Assembly (NCBI GenBank): GCA_014706295.1
Contig: JACSVZ010000004.1
Coordinates: 88,109,047-88,173,046, forward strand
Reading direction: 5' to 3'
Source: Lycocorax pyrrhopterus obiensis
Lineage: Eukaryota; Chordata; Aves; Passeriformes; Paradisaeidae
DNA: 64,000 bases
Made by a program: the position numbers and the translations under genes. Of this stretch, positions 13,701 through 24,200 are shown one piece after another (within the stretch, counting starts at the first letter, position 1; every line of letters starts with the position of its first letter). The notes under the pieces were generated by a model, which saw nothing but the letters and a program-made list of their open reading frames with translations, made no database searches and was not told the DNA's origin.

Positions 13701-16700
13701 GAATATAATAAAAAACAGCAGGAAAGAAAAAAACCCAACAATGCAAACCTAGTAAAAATATGTGTCCTTTCACATTTCAGTGCAATTTGTTTTTACTGGT
13801 CATCAATCTTAGTGATCACTTAAGTTAGAAAAAACAAAACGCTTTGCAAAAACCATTGTCTACATGTGCTGATAGTTTGACCTTCATTTAAAGATGATTT
13901 TGATTTGTAAAGGGGAGTTTAGAAGTGATATTTTTTCCTCAGAGTCTGTACCGAATAAGGTAACAAGTTTGCACCTTTCACAGTGTTAATTTAACTATGG
14001 AAAAACTAGTTATGGTCAGTTGCATCCTCACTGGAGATAAAATGCTTAGTAGAAAGTTTTTGTCTATAGATTTTGCCTCTTTTTATCACTGTCAGAAGCT
14101 CAAAGTTTAATCTTGCATAATAAAGCTTCCACCTTCTTTCTAGAATGACTGCTTTACTATGTTACTGTTCCTCTGATCTTATTGCTCTTAGTGTTAGCAA
14201 AAGAAATGACCTGACTGGTCCCTGGAATAGCTTAATAATTCAGATATTGTTTCATAGTGCCTTTGAAATGTTTACCAGCAGGATGCTTATTGAGAATCTT
14301 TATTTTCCCTTCTTGATGGTTTTCTAATTACTCTCTTATAAAGTAAATCAACATATGCATATAGTAAACATTCTGGCAAGCTAATATAGCCACAACTAGG
14401 CAATATAGAGTATTAATAAATCATTGCAGATCAGCCACATATTCTTCACACTATATCTCAGCTGCTTCTGGAAGCTGACACGTAATATTCCCTCCTCTTC
14501 CCCACAGCAACTATTTGTGTAAAGGAATTACTGATTTGAACTTCAATATTTTTAAGATGTGTATTACATTGCCAGACATGCTATATTGAGAGGATTTAAC
14601 TCATTTTTATGAAATACAAATCAATACTAACCTTGAATCAAATCCAGAAAAAGGTTCAGAGAAGTTTATTCTCGGCTATTTAATCCACCTCAGTACTTTG
14701 AGGATGGAAAGCAAAAGAAAAAGGTAAAGACTTTCTCCAAAGGTATGCTTTTAATAATACTTCCTTAGTAATCCAATTTGAAAAGCTTAAGAAATGATGA
14801 AAAAACACTATAAATGCTGATTCTGAAGTGGAGAATCAATCCAATGGCTTTTGGATATCTATCCTTCATCAATACCAGTGACAAAGATTCAAGTACTGAA
14901 TTAATCTATGCCAGGTTTAAAGAGAAATCAGATACTTGTTTGTTTTGTTCAAATAATACTTGGATGTATCTGGTGATTCTGTATACTATTAAAAAGTATT
15001 TAGGACTTTTTTGGAAATTCTCAACCTTCATGAAATGACTAGCTTAACTCTTTCTTTACCAAGTGATCTGTAGCTGGGGCAATTTATATTCCTGTGCTAT
15101 TATGTATAAATAACATTTTATTCTGAGCACAAAGATGTGTCAGTCACAATTAAAAAAAATACATAATTATGCAGTGGAAAGTAGTTCATACTAATCTGAT
15201 TATTTTTTAACTAGTCTTTATCAGAGTTAATTTTGTGTGGAAGGGATAGAAGTTCATTTTCCTGTTATTTGGCATTTTTAAGCATTTAGAATTAGCAAGG
15301 ATGTCTTCAGGTTGAATGACAAATTTTGACCATGATATTAGGTACCATGATGATGGATGTAAGACAAGAATTTATATTATCTAGCTCTTCTATTGAGTTG
15401 AAGGATGTCAACAATGGATTCTTGAAAACTGGATTGAATTTTGAAAGGTACATTAAAATCTCTCAGTTGATGGGCTTCAATTCCTTGCAGCCGATACACA
15501 GTTTGAAAGGCAAGATAAGAGCTGGCAACATTGGCAACACAGTTCATGAATCTCACCACTTATGAGATCTTTTTTCCCTTGCATCCTGTAGAGCATTATT
15601 TCAAGCTGAGTAACTGATTATAATGTTCTTCCTGAAACATGAAAAAGGTAACTAAAATCTGTAATTTTTAAATTATAATTTGGGGAAGATGTTTTCCTTA
15701 AGTAATCAATTAAATAATAGATTTTTTTTGTGGAGTCAGATGTAGTTGTGTTTCCGTTACTTATAAAAATGACATTGTAGCTGTTGAACTATGCACATAT
15801 TCTTCACTGTTGCAATGACCTATCAAAAGCTGAATGTAGAATGATCTGTGAGTAGAGAGAAACTGGAGATCAGCGGAGCATATATGATGTAGTATCATAA
15901 TGATAGGGTAGAAAAAAAGGATGAGCAAGCAGGCTTAAAAATGTCACTGTTCTGTAGTGACAGCCATTTCCCTCTTTGGTCTGGAAATAGAAGGGTTTTG
16001 GTCAAATCCTGTTGACAGTGACTCCTCCTGAGGATGATCAAAATGTCTAAAACTTCATCTTTCTCCTTTATGTTAATATTTATAATGTGCAGCAGAGAGC
16101 AGAAAATCCCCAGAAGACATAAGGAAACCAATGCAAATCTCAGCTGCTGACTCTCTGCAGCTGCTTCGGGCTGACATTTCCTAATAAAAGTTGTCTAGGT
16201 TAAAGGAAATACAAAACACAAATAGCATGACTGTCAGAAGAAAATAATAATTGTAAAATCAGCTTGGTTTTACTAATCTGTCTGTAAATTGTTCTTCATA
16301 GCAGGAGTAATGAATTTTTAACCTGGAAATAACTTAAGTGTACTAATTCACAGCATCATTACAGGATATTTATAGACAGGATGCAGTTTTATGTTTGCAA
16401 CAAGTTCCATACTTATGAATTTTAATTCTGTGCTGGATATCATTCATTCTTTCATTATCCAGCTGTGAGAACAGTGCAGAGCACATAGGGTAACTGTAAC
16501 GCTTCTACAGTGTAACTTACACAAGATGAAAAATTTGTGGTAAATAAGAAATTAGTGACATTCTGAAGGCTTGAAGAAGAAACAAAATGATCAATTTCTT
16601 CATACAACTGAAGAGCATCCGTGGAGTGAGGTGGCAGGGAAGTGTAAGTGTTTCACTTAAAATAGCTGGTTTCACATCACTAACTGACAAATCTGAAATG

Positions 16701-17729
16701 GTGATTCACTGGCTAGAAAACTTTGGCATTCTAAACCTACTATTAACCTTCTGCAGAGGGCAATTGAGAAAAAAAAAAGAAACACAGGCAGAGACAATTC
16801 AAGTGCTAGCAGCAGCACCATCTTCAGAAGAAATCAAAAATCAGCTCAAGTCACTGCTCACCAGACCGTAAAGGCATTGCCTCTTGCCCCTCTTAATTAC
16901 GGTGCTGCAGCATTTATTCATGAGCATAAACTGTGATTTGTATTGGTTTGGGAATATAAGACATCACTAGCTGATTACAGTGGTACAATTGCTATTTTTC
17001 TACACAAGGAAAAGGTGACATGTCAGACTGAAAATCATTGATGCCGTCTCTTACCTATTCTTGATAAAGTGCTAGCAAAGCTCTTGTCATTCAGATTTTA
17101 AAATATATGTTAGGTCTGTTTCTGCCCAAGAGTCAATGCATTTAAGAGCAGACTGTGGTTCCCAGATAAGATTTTTATTTTGTAAAATAATTCCATGCAA
17201 TGAAATACAGACAGTATCAACTGAAATACAGGGCTCTTATAGTCTTAGAGAAGAACTTGTCAGAAAACGTGGGAGATCACACCAAAGTTGTCATTATCCA
17301 TTTATTACTTCAGCTGCATCTCTGAGATCCTTCTGCTCCAGTATTCTTGCTGGTCACTTCAGAGAAACAAAGCCTCTGATAGAATTAGAGAACAGCTATT
17401 GCCTTTCAAAAGTTTAATAAACCTTTATGGATTTTTAGGAGATACCAAGCTGATTGACAGGGTCATGTTACTCATCTTGCTGAATGATTCAGAAGTCCCA
17501 GTATTTCACCCAGAGGAAAACTGGAGGGTTTTATGACGTAGCACTAAACTATATGAAGTTCCTTATCACCAATAAAAACTTCACATTAGTCAAAGTCAAA
17601 CCTATTTTTTGTACAGGAAACCTCATACCAGACATTTTCTTGAAATGACCTCCAGGAATGAGAGTTATCTGCAGATTAAAACATCTGCATTTATTTGTCT
17701 GCAATGCAGGTGTCTACATACAGGTGTGG
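10772..17729. other. Long AT-rich interval without recognised features
   Basis: Nearly 7 kb with no repeat family or gene that I recognise. The open frames (80 codons at 10881, 87 at 12833, 94 at 16587, 93 at 17136) are short, mutually overlapping and lack domains. An A-rich patch at 13700-13740 is the only low-complexity segment worth noting. Confidence 0.5.
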
Positions 17730-18080
17730 TAATGGTCTGAGCTCCCTTGGGAGTCACTGAAGACCTCATCAGCACAGGCAGGGATGGGCAGCCAGGCCCG
17801 TTTCACCATCCCAGGTGGGAGCAGAGCAGCCAGGGACATCAGACAGCACCAGCCCCAGCTATTGGGCACTTCCCTGACGATGAGGCTGGGCAGAGGCTGG
17901 GCCCAGCTTAGCATGGCCCACCCATAGCCCATGGCTGGGCTGGGCTGGGCTGTGGGAAGCTGGAGACCAGCCCTGTTGAGGCATCTTGGGGGCAGGGGCT
18001 GATGGCACCAAGGGACTGGCGTGGGGTTCTGTGCTGTGGGCAGGATGAGGGGGAGATCTCTGGAAAGCTGGGCTGAGATA
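17730..18080. other. GC-rich block of unknown origin
   Basis: Base composition changes sharply from AT-rich flanks to a visibly GC-rich, CpG-poor block of about 350 bases with repeated GGGC/GGCTG words. It contains a pentamer run (TGGGC) at 17936-17950 and several further G-runs up to 18055. I could not assign it to a repeat family. It could be part of an unrecognised avian LTR or SINE-like repeat, a minisatellite seed, or the GC-rich 5' side of the exon-like segment that begins at 18143. Confidence 0.6.
17937..17956 (+). promoter_or_regulatory. Canonical G-quadruplex motif
   Basis: Four GGG runs at 17937-17939, 17942-17944, 17947-17949 and 17954-17956 with loops of 2, 2 and 4 bases, which meets the usual G3+N1-7 rule. 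It sits about 190 bases upstream of the exon-like segment. A regulatory role is inference only. Confidence 0.6.
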
Positions 18081-18142
18081 CTTAGGATCCTGGACAGTGT
18101 TTCAAACTTATGAGCATTTAAACTACATTTTGTTTTTTGCAG

Positions 18143-18229
18143 CTCAGCCCAAAGCAGTCACGCAGACAGATGCAGAATTACTAACTCAAAAATCACTTGT
18201 ACTACCTTTACTAAAGGGGGAATGGACAG
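18143..18229 (+). other. Candidate internal exon (87 bases)
   Basis: Strong splice signals flank this segment. Upstream is a T-rich tract ending in 'tgttttttgcag', with AG at 18141-18142. Downstream is 'gacag|gtgagc', with the donor GT at 18230-18231. The segment is 87 bases, so it is phase-symmetric. It is open in the frame starting at 18145 (two bases carried in, one carried out), which is the phase needed to read into the next candidate exon at 18319. I do not recognise the peptide. It could be a real exon of a spliced non-coding or coding transcript, an internal exon of a decayed retroviral transcript, or chance. Confidence 0.3.
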
Positions 18230-18318
18230 GTGAGCTACCTGCACATATTCAAGGCAACCTTCTGTTAGTAGAAAATAGTTATTAGGTGCTTTCACCACTT
18301 TCTTTCCTGTTTTTCCAG

Positions 18319-18660
18319 CTCTCTACACTTTCCCTGCTGATAGAAAGCACCAGCAAAAAATGGCAGAGCAGAATTTTCCTGATGATGAGGAACCCTGTCA
18401 CGGGGTTAGTAAGGGAGTTGGTGCTTGTGGCAGGGAGTGGGGCTTTCTCTGGGATCTGCAAGCTTCCACTGCCCTCAGTGACAAGCACCCCAGGGGACCA
18501 GCCATGCAACAAGAGGTTTTGAAATGGAGAGGAGTGAGAGATCTTCCTCCCTATCACAAGTCGCCAAAACGCCAGCGACTCTCTGGAGTATTTAATGCTA
18601 TTATAATGCTTGGCACTATTATGGTAATCACCAGCTTAATAAATATTCCTGATTAATAAA
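18319..18660 (+). other. Candidate terminal exon with 98-codon ORF
   Basis: The upstream acceptor is strong: a pyrimidine tract ending 'gtttttccag', with AG at 18317-18318. The frame set by joining to the donor at 18229 enters 13 codons later the ATG at 18360 and stays open to the stop at 18654-18656. AATAAA words occur at 18638 and 18655. The predicted peptide starts acidic ('MAEQNFPDDEEP'), later has a basic patch ('SPKRQR'), and ends in a hydrophobic stretch of about 17 residues ('AIIMLGTIMVITSLI'). That basic-then-hydrophobic layout resembles a long leader or a tail anchor, and is loosely like the start of some betaretroviral envelope leaders, but no envelope body follows. Function is unknown. 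A terminal exon whose polyadenylation signal touches its stop codon would be unusually short. Confidence 0.28.
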
Positions 18661-19335
18661 ATAATGTTTTTTCCTTTGATTTGCTTCACTGTTTTCTTCA
18701 CTAAAGAGGCAAGAATGGCTCTTCATTCTGCTTCCATCTAAGAAAGCATTAGGACAAAGATAATTATTGATCCAGCCCTAAAGATTGCCAACAGAATAGT
18801 TTGTTACAGAGTTGTGAACAATAGCCAAGAAAACATTGAACTTTTTTTGGGACTGTGCACACATTTTATATTTGGCCTGGCTGAAGTTTTTTTCCTGTGC
18901 TTTGAGGTTCAAATTAAAGAAATGGGAATTGGAGACTGAACCCTCAAAATATAGTTATCAACTTCACTTTGTAGTAAAACAGGAGATGGGATTAACTATT
19001 TTTCTGTCTCTTTTCCTTAGGCAAGCTCATAAGCCTTTCTTTTCTTCTCTCTTTTTTTTTTCTTTCCTTTTTTTCCACCTCACAAAAGAGAGTGCAGCTT
19101 CCCCAGAATTTTAGCCATCAGAGCCAGTAAATTGAACATAAGTATGTTACACTGAAGTGGGATGCTGAAATTATGAGTAGAGAAATAATTCGAATACAAT
19201 ATGATGTGATTCAATCCAGTTTTTACATTCTTCATGCGGAGATAACTGGATGACTGTTCCCAAGGCTGAAACCTGGTCCTCCCCGCCTTCCCTCCCACAC
19301 CTCAGCCCTTGAAGGCCGTTCAGCAGTCTCATCAA
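18661..19335. other. Intervening DNA with pyrimidine tract
   Basis: No gene is recognised. A pyrimidine-rich tract at about 19036-19080 is low-complexity T/C sequence. It ends near 'ctcacaaaag', which is a poor acceptor context. Confidence 0.5.
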
Positions 19336-20380
19336 ATCATAGAATCATAGAATGGTTTAGGTTAGAAGGGACATTTAAAGGTCAGCTTGTCCAAACTCCC
19401 CTGCAAAGAGCAGGGACATCTTCAACTAGATCCCATTTCTGGAAACTCCAGCCAACCTGACCTTGAATATTTCCAGGGATGGGACATCCATCACCCCGCA
19501 GTGGACAACCTGTTCTGGCATTTTGCCATTCTTATTACCCCTTGTCCTATCACAACAGGTTCTGCTAGAATATCTGTCCCCACCTTTCTTATAATCCCCC
19601 TCGAAGGCTGCAATATAGTCTCCCCAGAGCCTTCTCTTATCCAGACTGAACATCTCCACCTTTCCCAGACTTCTTGCGTAAGGTGAGGTGTTCCAGCCGT
19701 CTGCTCATCATCACAGCCCTTCTCTGGAACCATTCCAGCACGTTCCATGTTTTTATTGTGCTGAGGATGCTGGAGATGGATGCAATACTCCAGGTTAGGT
19801 CTCACAAGGGAGGAGCAGAAGGGCAGAATCACCTTCCTTGACCTGCTGGTCACACTGCTTTTGATGCAGCCTAGGATGCTGCTGACCTTCTGGGCTGTGA
19901 ATGCACACTGTTAGCTCATCCACTGGTACCCCAGGCCCTTCTTACAGGGCTGTTCTCAATCTGTTTATCCTCCAGACTGTACTGATACTGGGGATTTCCC
20001 TGACACAAATGCTGAACCTTGCACCTTGGACCTCATGGGGTTCCCATGGGCCCACCTCTTGAGTGTGTCCAGATTCTTCTGTATGGCATCAAGTCCCTCA
20101 GGCTGCACCACTCAGCTTGGCATCATCTATAAACTCGCTGAGGGTGCACTGGATCCCACTGTCCATGGCATTGATAAAGATATTAAACAGTACTTACCCC
20201 AATACGGACCCGTGATGGACACCACTTGTCCCTGATGCCCATCTGGACTTTGAGTTATTGACCACTGCCTTCTGGATGTGACTGTCCAACCAATTCCTCA
20301 TTCACCAAACAGTTAGTCCCTTAAATCTGTATCTCTTCAATTTAGAGAAAAGCTTGTTGGGGGGGGGGTCCGTGTCAAAG
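19336..20380 (-). mobile_element. CR1 LINE, ~1 kb, 3' UTR into reverse transcriptase
   Basis: The left edge is the inverted CR1 3' end with two tail units ('atcatagaatcatagaat'). Reading the minus strand, pieces of ORF2 appear in order: 'FIDDAKLSG' near 20130 (the reverse-transcriptase metal-binding region, usually written F-A-D-D in CR1), 'SSLVRPNLEYC' near 19800, and the C-terminal 'FSLDKRRL' and 'PSLEIFKVRL' near 19640 and 19460. Frames change several times, so the copy is dead. It is 5'-truncated at about 20380, just past a ten-G run at 20359-20368. An intact CR1 is about 4.5 kb; only the distal quarter remains. Confidence 0.93.
20359..20368 (+). repeat. Poly-G run (10 G) inside CR1
   Basis: Ten consecutive G bases at a point where other CR1 copies, as I remember them, have a shorter G run. 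It is therefore likely a post-insertion homopolymer expansion. Confidence 0.85.
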
Positions 20381-21149
20381 AACTTCTTCTTTTTCTCTTT
20401 CCCAAGTGTCCCACAAATGGACTAAGACTAGTAAGCTAAAAATTGATGACACGGGTTTCACAGAAATGTCTTTCCAGGCAGCTGCTAGTGATTTTTACCC
20501 AAGAAGTTTATTGGTAGCAGTACTACCTTTCAGTGGAGTTCTTTAACCATTATTTCAACAGCTTTTTGAATCTATTCTTAGCAGCTGTAAAAGTCAAAAT
20601 GTCATGAGTCTGCCTATACCACTGTTTCATGTCACCATCTTCCCTGAAGATTTCTGGTAATTCTGCAGTAATTTTCAAGTCTTAGTTATGGAAATTTTGC
20701 CAGCATGTCTGTTGTTAAAAACAACTGAAAACAGCCTTATTTGAAAATGCATTAAATTCTATATTAAAGTGATAAGGTTTTCTACTTTTGAAACCTTCGC
20801 AAAAGCATTCAGAAAATGAAGAAACATATATAATATTAAGTTATTTCTTCAGGTTACTGGAATGTAACTCATAGCTACATGGACAATTGGTGGATGTTGC
20901 TGTGTTACATCGAATAGAGATAACAGGACTTGATAAAGCATACACACAGGTATACAGTTTTTGTAAATTAAAAAAATGAAGTGTTTTTCAAAAAACCCAA
21001 AGCATTTTACAATTATAAAATTTTAAATATCAAATATTTAAAATAAATTAAAAAAAATATAAAAACATGCCTAGAAGGAACCTGAGGTACTTGAAATAGG
21101 CTCCAGCATATCAAGACTGTAAGATGCTGATTCCAACCCAACCCCATCA
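20381..21149. other. AT-rich DNA, very A/T-rich at its end
   Basis: No gene or repeat family is recognised. The stretch 20965-21068 is almost entirely A and T with short runs and could act as a matrix-attachment-like segment, but no specific motif supports this. Confidence 0.5.
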
Positions 21150-21235
21150 ATGCCAGGAGTTCCTCAGTCCTTTCAAAGACTTATCTTCGCTGCACTCCTC
21201 TGGACTCCTTCCACACCATCTACCCCTTTCTCAGG
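21150..21235 (-). mobile_element. Probable old CR1 fragment
   Basis: The minus strand here reads 'EGVQRSAAKISL', close to the 'RVQRRATK' wording that follows the reverse-transcriptase domain in CR1 ORF2. On the plus strand 'gcactcctctggactccttc' resembles the CR1 'ctctggac...gctcc' block. The match is short and the flanks are not recognisable, so this could be a chance resemblance. Confidence 0.35.
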
Positions 21236-24200
21236 TGTGTTGGCCTGTGCTTTCCTGAGCTGCAGTGGAGGGCTGGAGGACAGGTGCTCATTAGTGTGAC
21301 TTGCTGTCTCTGATGTCTTACATCCAGTCTTCCTCTTGGAACTTTTTACGATAAGTGTTACATTGTGAACCCAGCTTAAAATGGGAATAAACTTGTAATA
21401 AGTCAGTCCTGCTGCAGCTTTCCTCTCTCCATCCACATCTCTCTCCTTTGAACTGGAAACTAATCTGCCAAAAAATGTATTTTTCACCTACATTGTGTGT
21501 TTGATATGGTTTACAGAAAAGGAATTACATTGTTTTTCTCTTGCGAAACGGAGCAGGTGTGGCAGCAGAAGACTCTTCCTTACAGTGGCATGACTGATTC
21601 ATGTTAGATTAAAATATATATTGAATTACTTTCTGCCCCCTATTATACTTGCAACCCATCATTAGCCCCAAGCTTTTTTCTTTTTTTGTTCTTCTTTGGT
21701 TTTGTTTTGTCTTACTAATTGCAGATAGTTTTGTAAATTGAGCAAAAAAAATTCTAAAGGTAGTTGCTTTTCCTAAAGTGCTTCCTCTCACTGTGCTAGC
21801 TCTTTGTGCAATTATTTGTGTATGCTCTCTACTCCAGCATTCAAGCTATTTGTGACAACCCAGAGCAAATCTATAAAATAATTTGATAGGTACGGCTGGA
21901 AACTACTGAACACTACACTGTAATCAGCTTTATTGTCCAGTCTTTTCACTGTTGTAAGATAATTCTAGCTGCAGTGCATTTCCGTAATAAATATGCGAAA
22001 CACCTTTTGCTTTCCTTATTGACTCTACACTGTGGAAGATGAGATTATTTTGACACGGTATGCTTTTGTACTTCCTTTTGAGATGTTTCCTATCACATTT
22101 CTTTCAGGGGCTAATTGAATGATTGTTCAATACTTTTCCACAATATCTTTTTGAGTTCATTATATCCAGTCCTACATTTTCCTCATTTTGAAGAAAAAAA
22201 GACTAAATTTATAATTACTATTCTCCAGCCCTCCAGTCTTAACTGACACCTCTGTCTCTCTTCTTTCAGATTCTCTTAGGTAACTAATTGCAGTCACTTT
22301 TGCTACTTTCTTTAAAAATGTTGATTGAAATCTGTCCCATTTACTGTCTTGAATACCTCCCATTTTTCTAAGTATTCTGTAACCTGTTTGCTGGCCTGAG
22401 CTGCTCTATTATAGTTTGTTACATGCATGGTTGCTATTAATCTTCCTGTCCAAAGGCTCATACCAAAAAGGCAGTAAATCTTTTGACATTATTAGTATTA
22501 TTCATTATTTATTCACTCTTCCTCTTAAATAATTGATCTATATTTACCCCAGCTTACACCTAATGACGTATAACGTGATTTTGTTTCACGTTGCTTTCTT
22601 TGTGTAAATCTCAAGCCATATCTTCTCTGCATTTCCTGCCTACAGTTTTTTGCTGTTTATTTAGAATCCCTCTCATCCATGTGTTCAGCCTTCTGCATTT
22701 TGTGCAGTTCTGTGTTATAAACTAATAGCTCTTTCACAATATTGTCTGTTTCGAAAACAAAACAATACAGAAAATAATATTCAAGATGTCAGAACGCTGC
22801 TATGGGGTCTTCTGCTTTACTTATTATCTCCTCCCCATGTCACATTGCCACTGCCTGTGAAACTGCCTATTTAAAAGCCACAAGTACTGTTAGCTTTCTT
22901 CTTTTTGTATTCCCTTGATTCACCTCATTATTTCTCTGCATTGTAGTGATGAGTCACTGTGGACTCCCACCTCTCTCTCTCAGACTTTTGCTCCTTTGCT
23001 GGGGTCTCAAGAAATTCTATTACAGAAAGATCTGTAGCTATGTTTGTTCCTCATAAAGGAGAAAGAAAAGGTAGATACCAATGCATTCATTAATGCAAAT
23101 AAATAGAAACAGAAAACCCACCAGACTGGTGTATCTATCAGTCAACCTATTTTTCTGTGTGAATTAGTTTTCATTTGGCTCACTAATTGATAATGGTTTT
23201 TGTAATATTTTTTAATGTTGTTTGTGGACTACTTATGAGTTGTTTACTCAGAGACTATCTTCTTGTAATCTACTTGTCTCTTGTAAGCCTTCAGTTACAT
23301 GGTTGCTTGATTCTCAAATGCTTTTCAGGGCAGCCGTTGGAAGTTTCTCATCCTTAAACATATTCATATTAGTTGTGGACCCATCACTTGCACTCCTGTC
23401 ATTTTTTAACATGAAAAAATTAGTATTGAAAAGTAGTGTTTTTTTCCTCTGAATATGAAAAGGTTAATGGTAAAGTTAATTGTTAAATAAAATCTTAGTG
23501 TTTAAGATTCAAAGAAAATAAAATGTATGTTTTTATATCTGCCTGCAGGCAACACAATACTCAAGCTTCCCTAACATGTATGAGGATTGTATAAGTGACC
23601 TCTGCCAAAGCATTTGAATTAAGTGTTGTACTTGATTACTTATTAAACTATCCCTACAATCTTCATTACCCTCACTACATGTACTTATTGTAGTCCCACA
23701 TTACAGCGCTTGCCTTTTAGAATCCAGTCTCCGTAAAATTACCAGTCTGCCATAAAATTGTCTTATGTGTCCCTCATTACCTTCATTTTTGAATCCCTTT
23801 AGTAGCTTCTTCTGCAATTCCAGTAGGGTTCAATCTTCTTGGAGCTCACTTGCTTCTTTAGTAAACCTACTTGCACCTTTCTCTTTGAAATAGTTCTTCC
23901 ACCAGTTATAACATACTTGTCAAAAAGAAGGGAAATGAAAAAATTTCATAATCCTCTTTCTCGTCAAATATGCCATCCTAGTACATGAAATATCATATCA
24001 ACAGGAATTTTGCTTAAATGCTTTATTTATCACATGAGCTTTTAAGATCTCAAATGAATGTTAATAATAGGAGGTTGCCTAAATTTTCAACAGAACACAG
24101 ATGCTATTTTGCAGTTCAAAGTTTCAAGAGGATTTTCATATAAATCCAGTTCCCTCTTTTTTCCTATCAAATGAACCAGATATTTTCCATTACAGCACTA

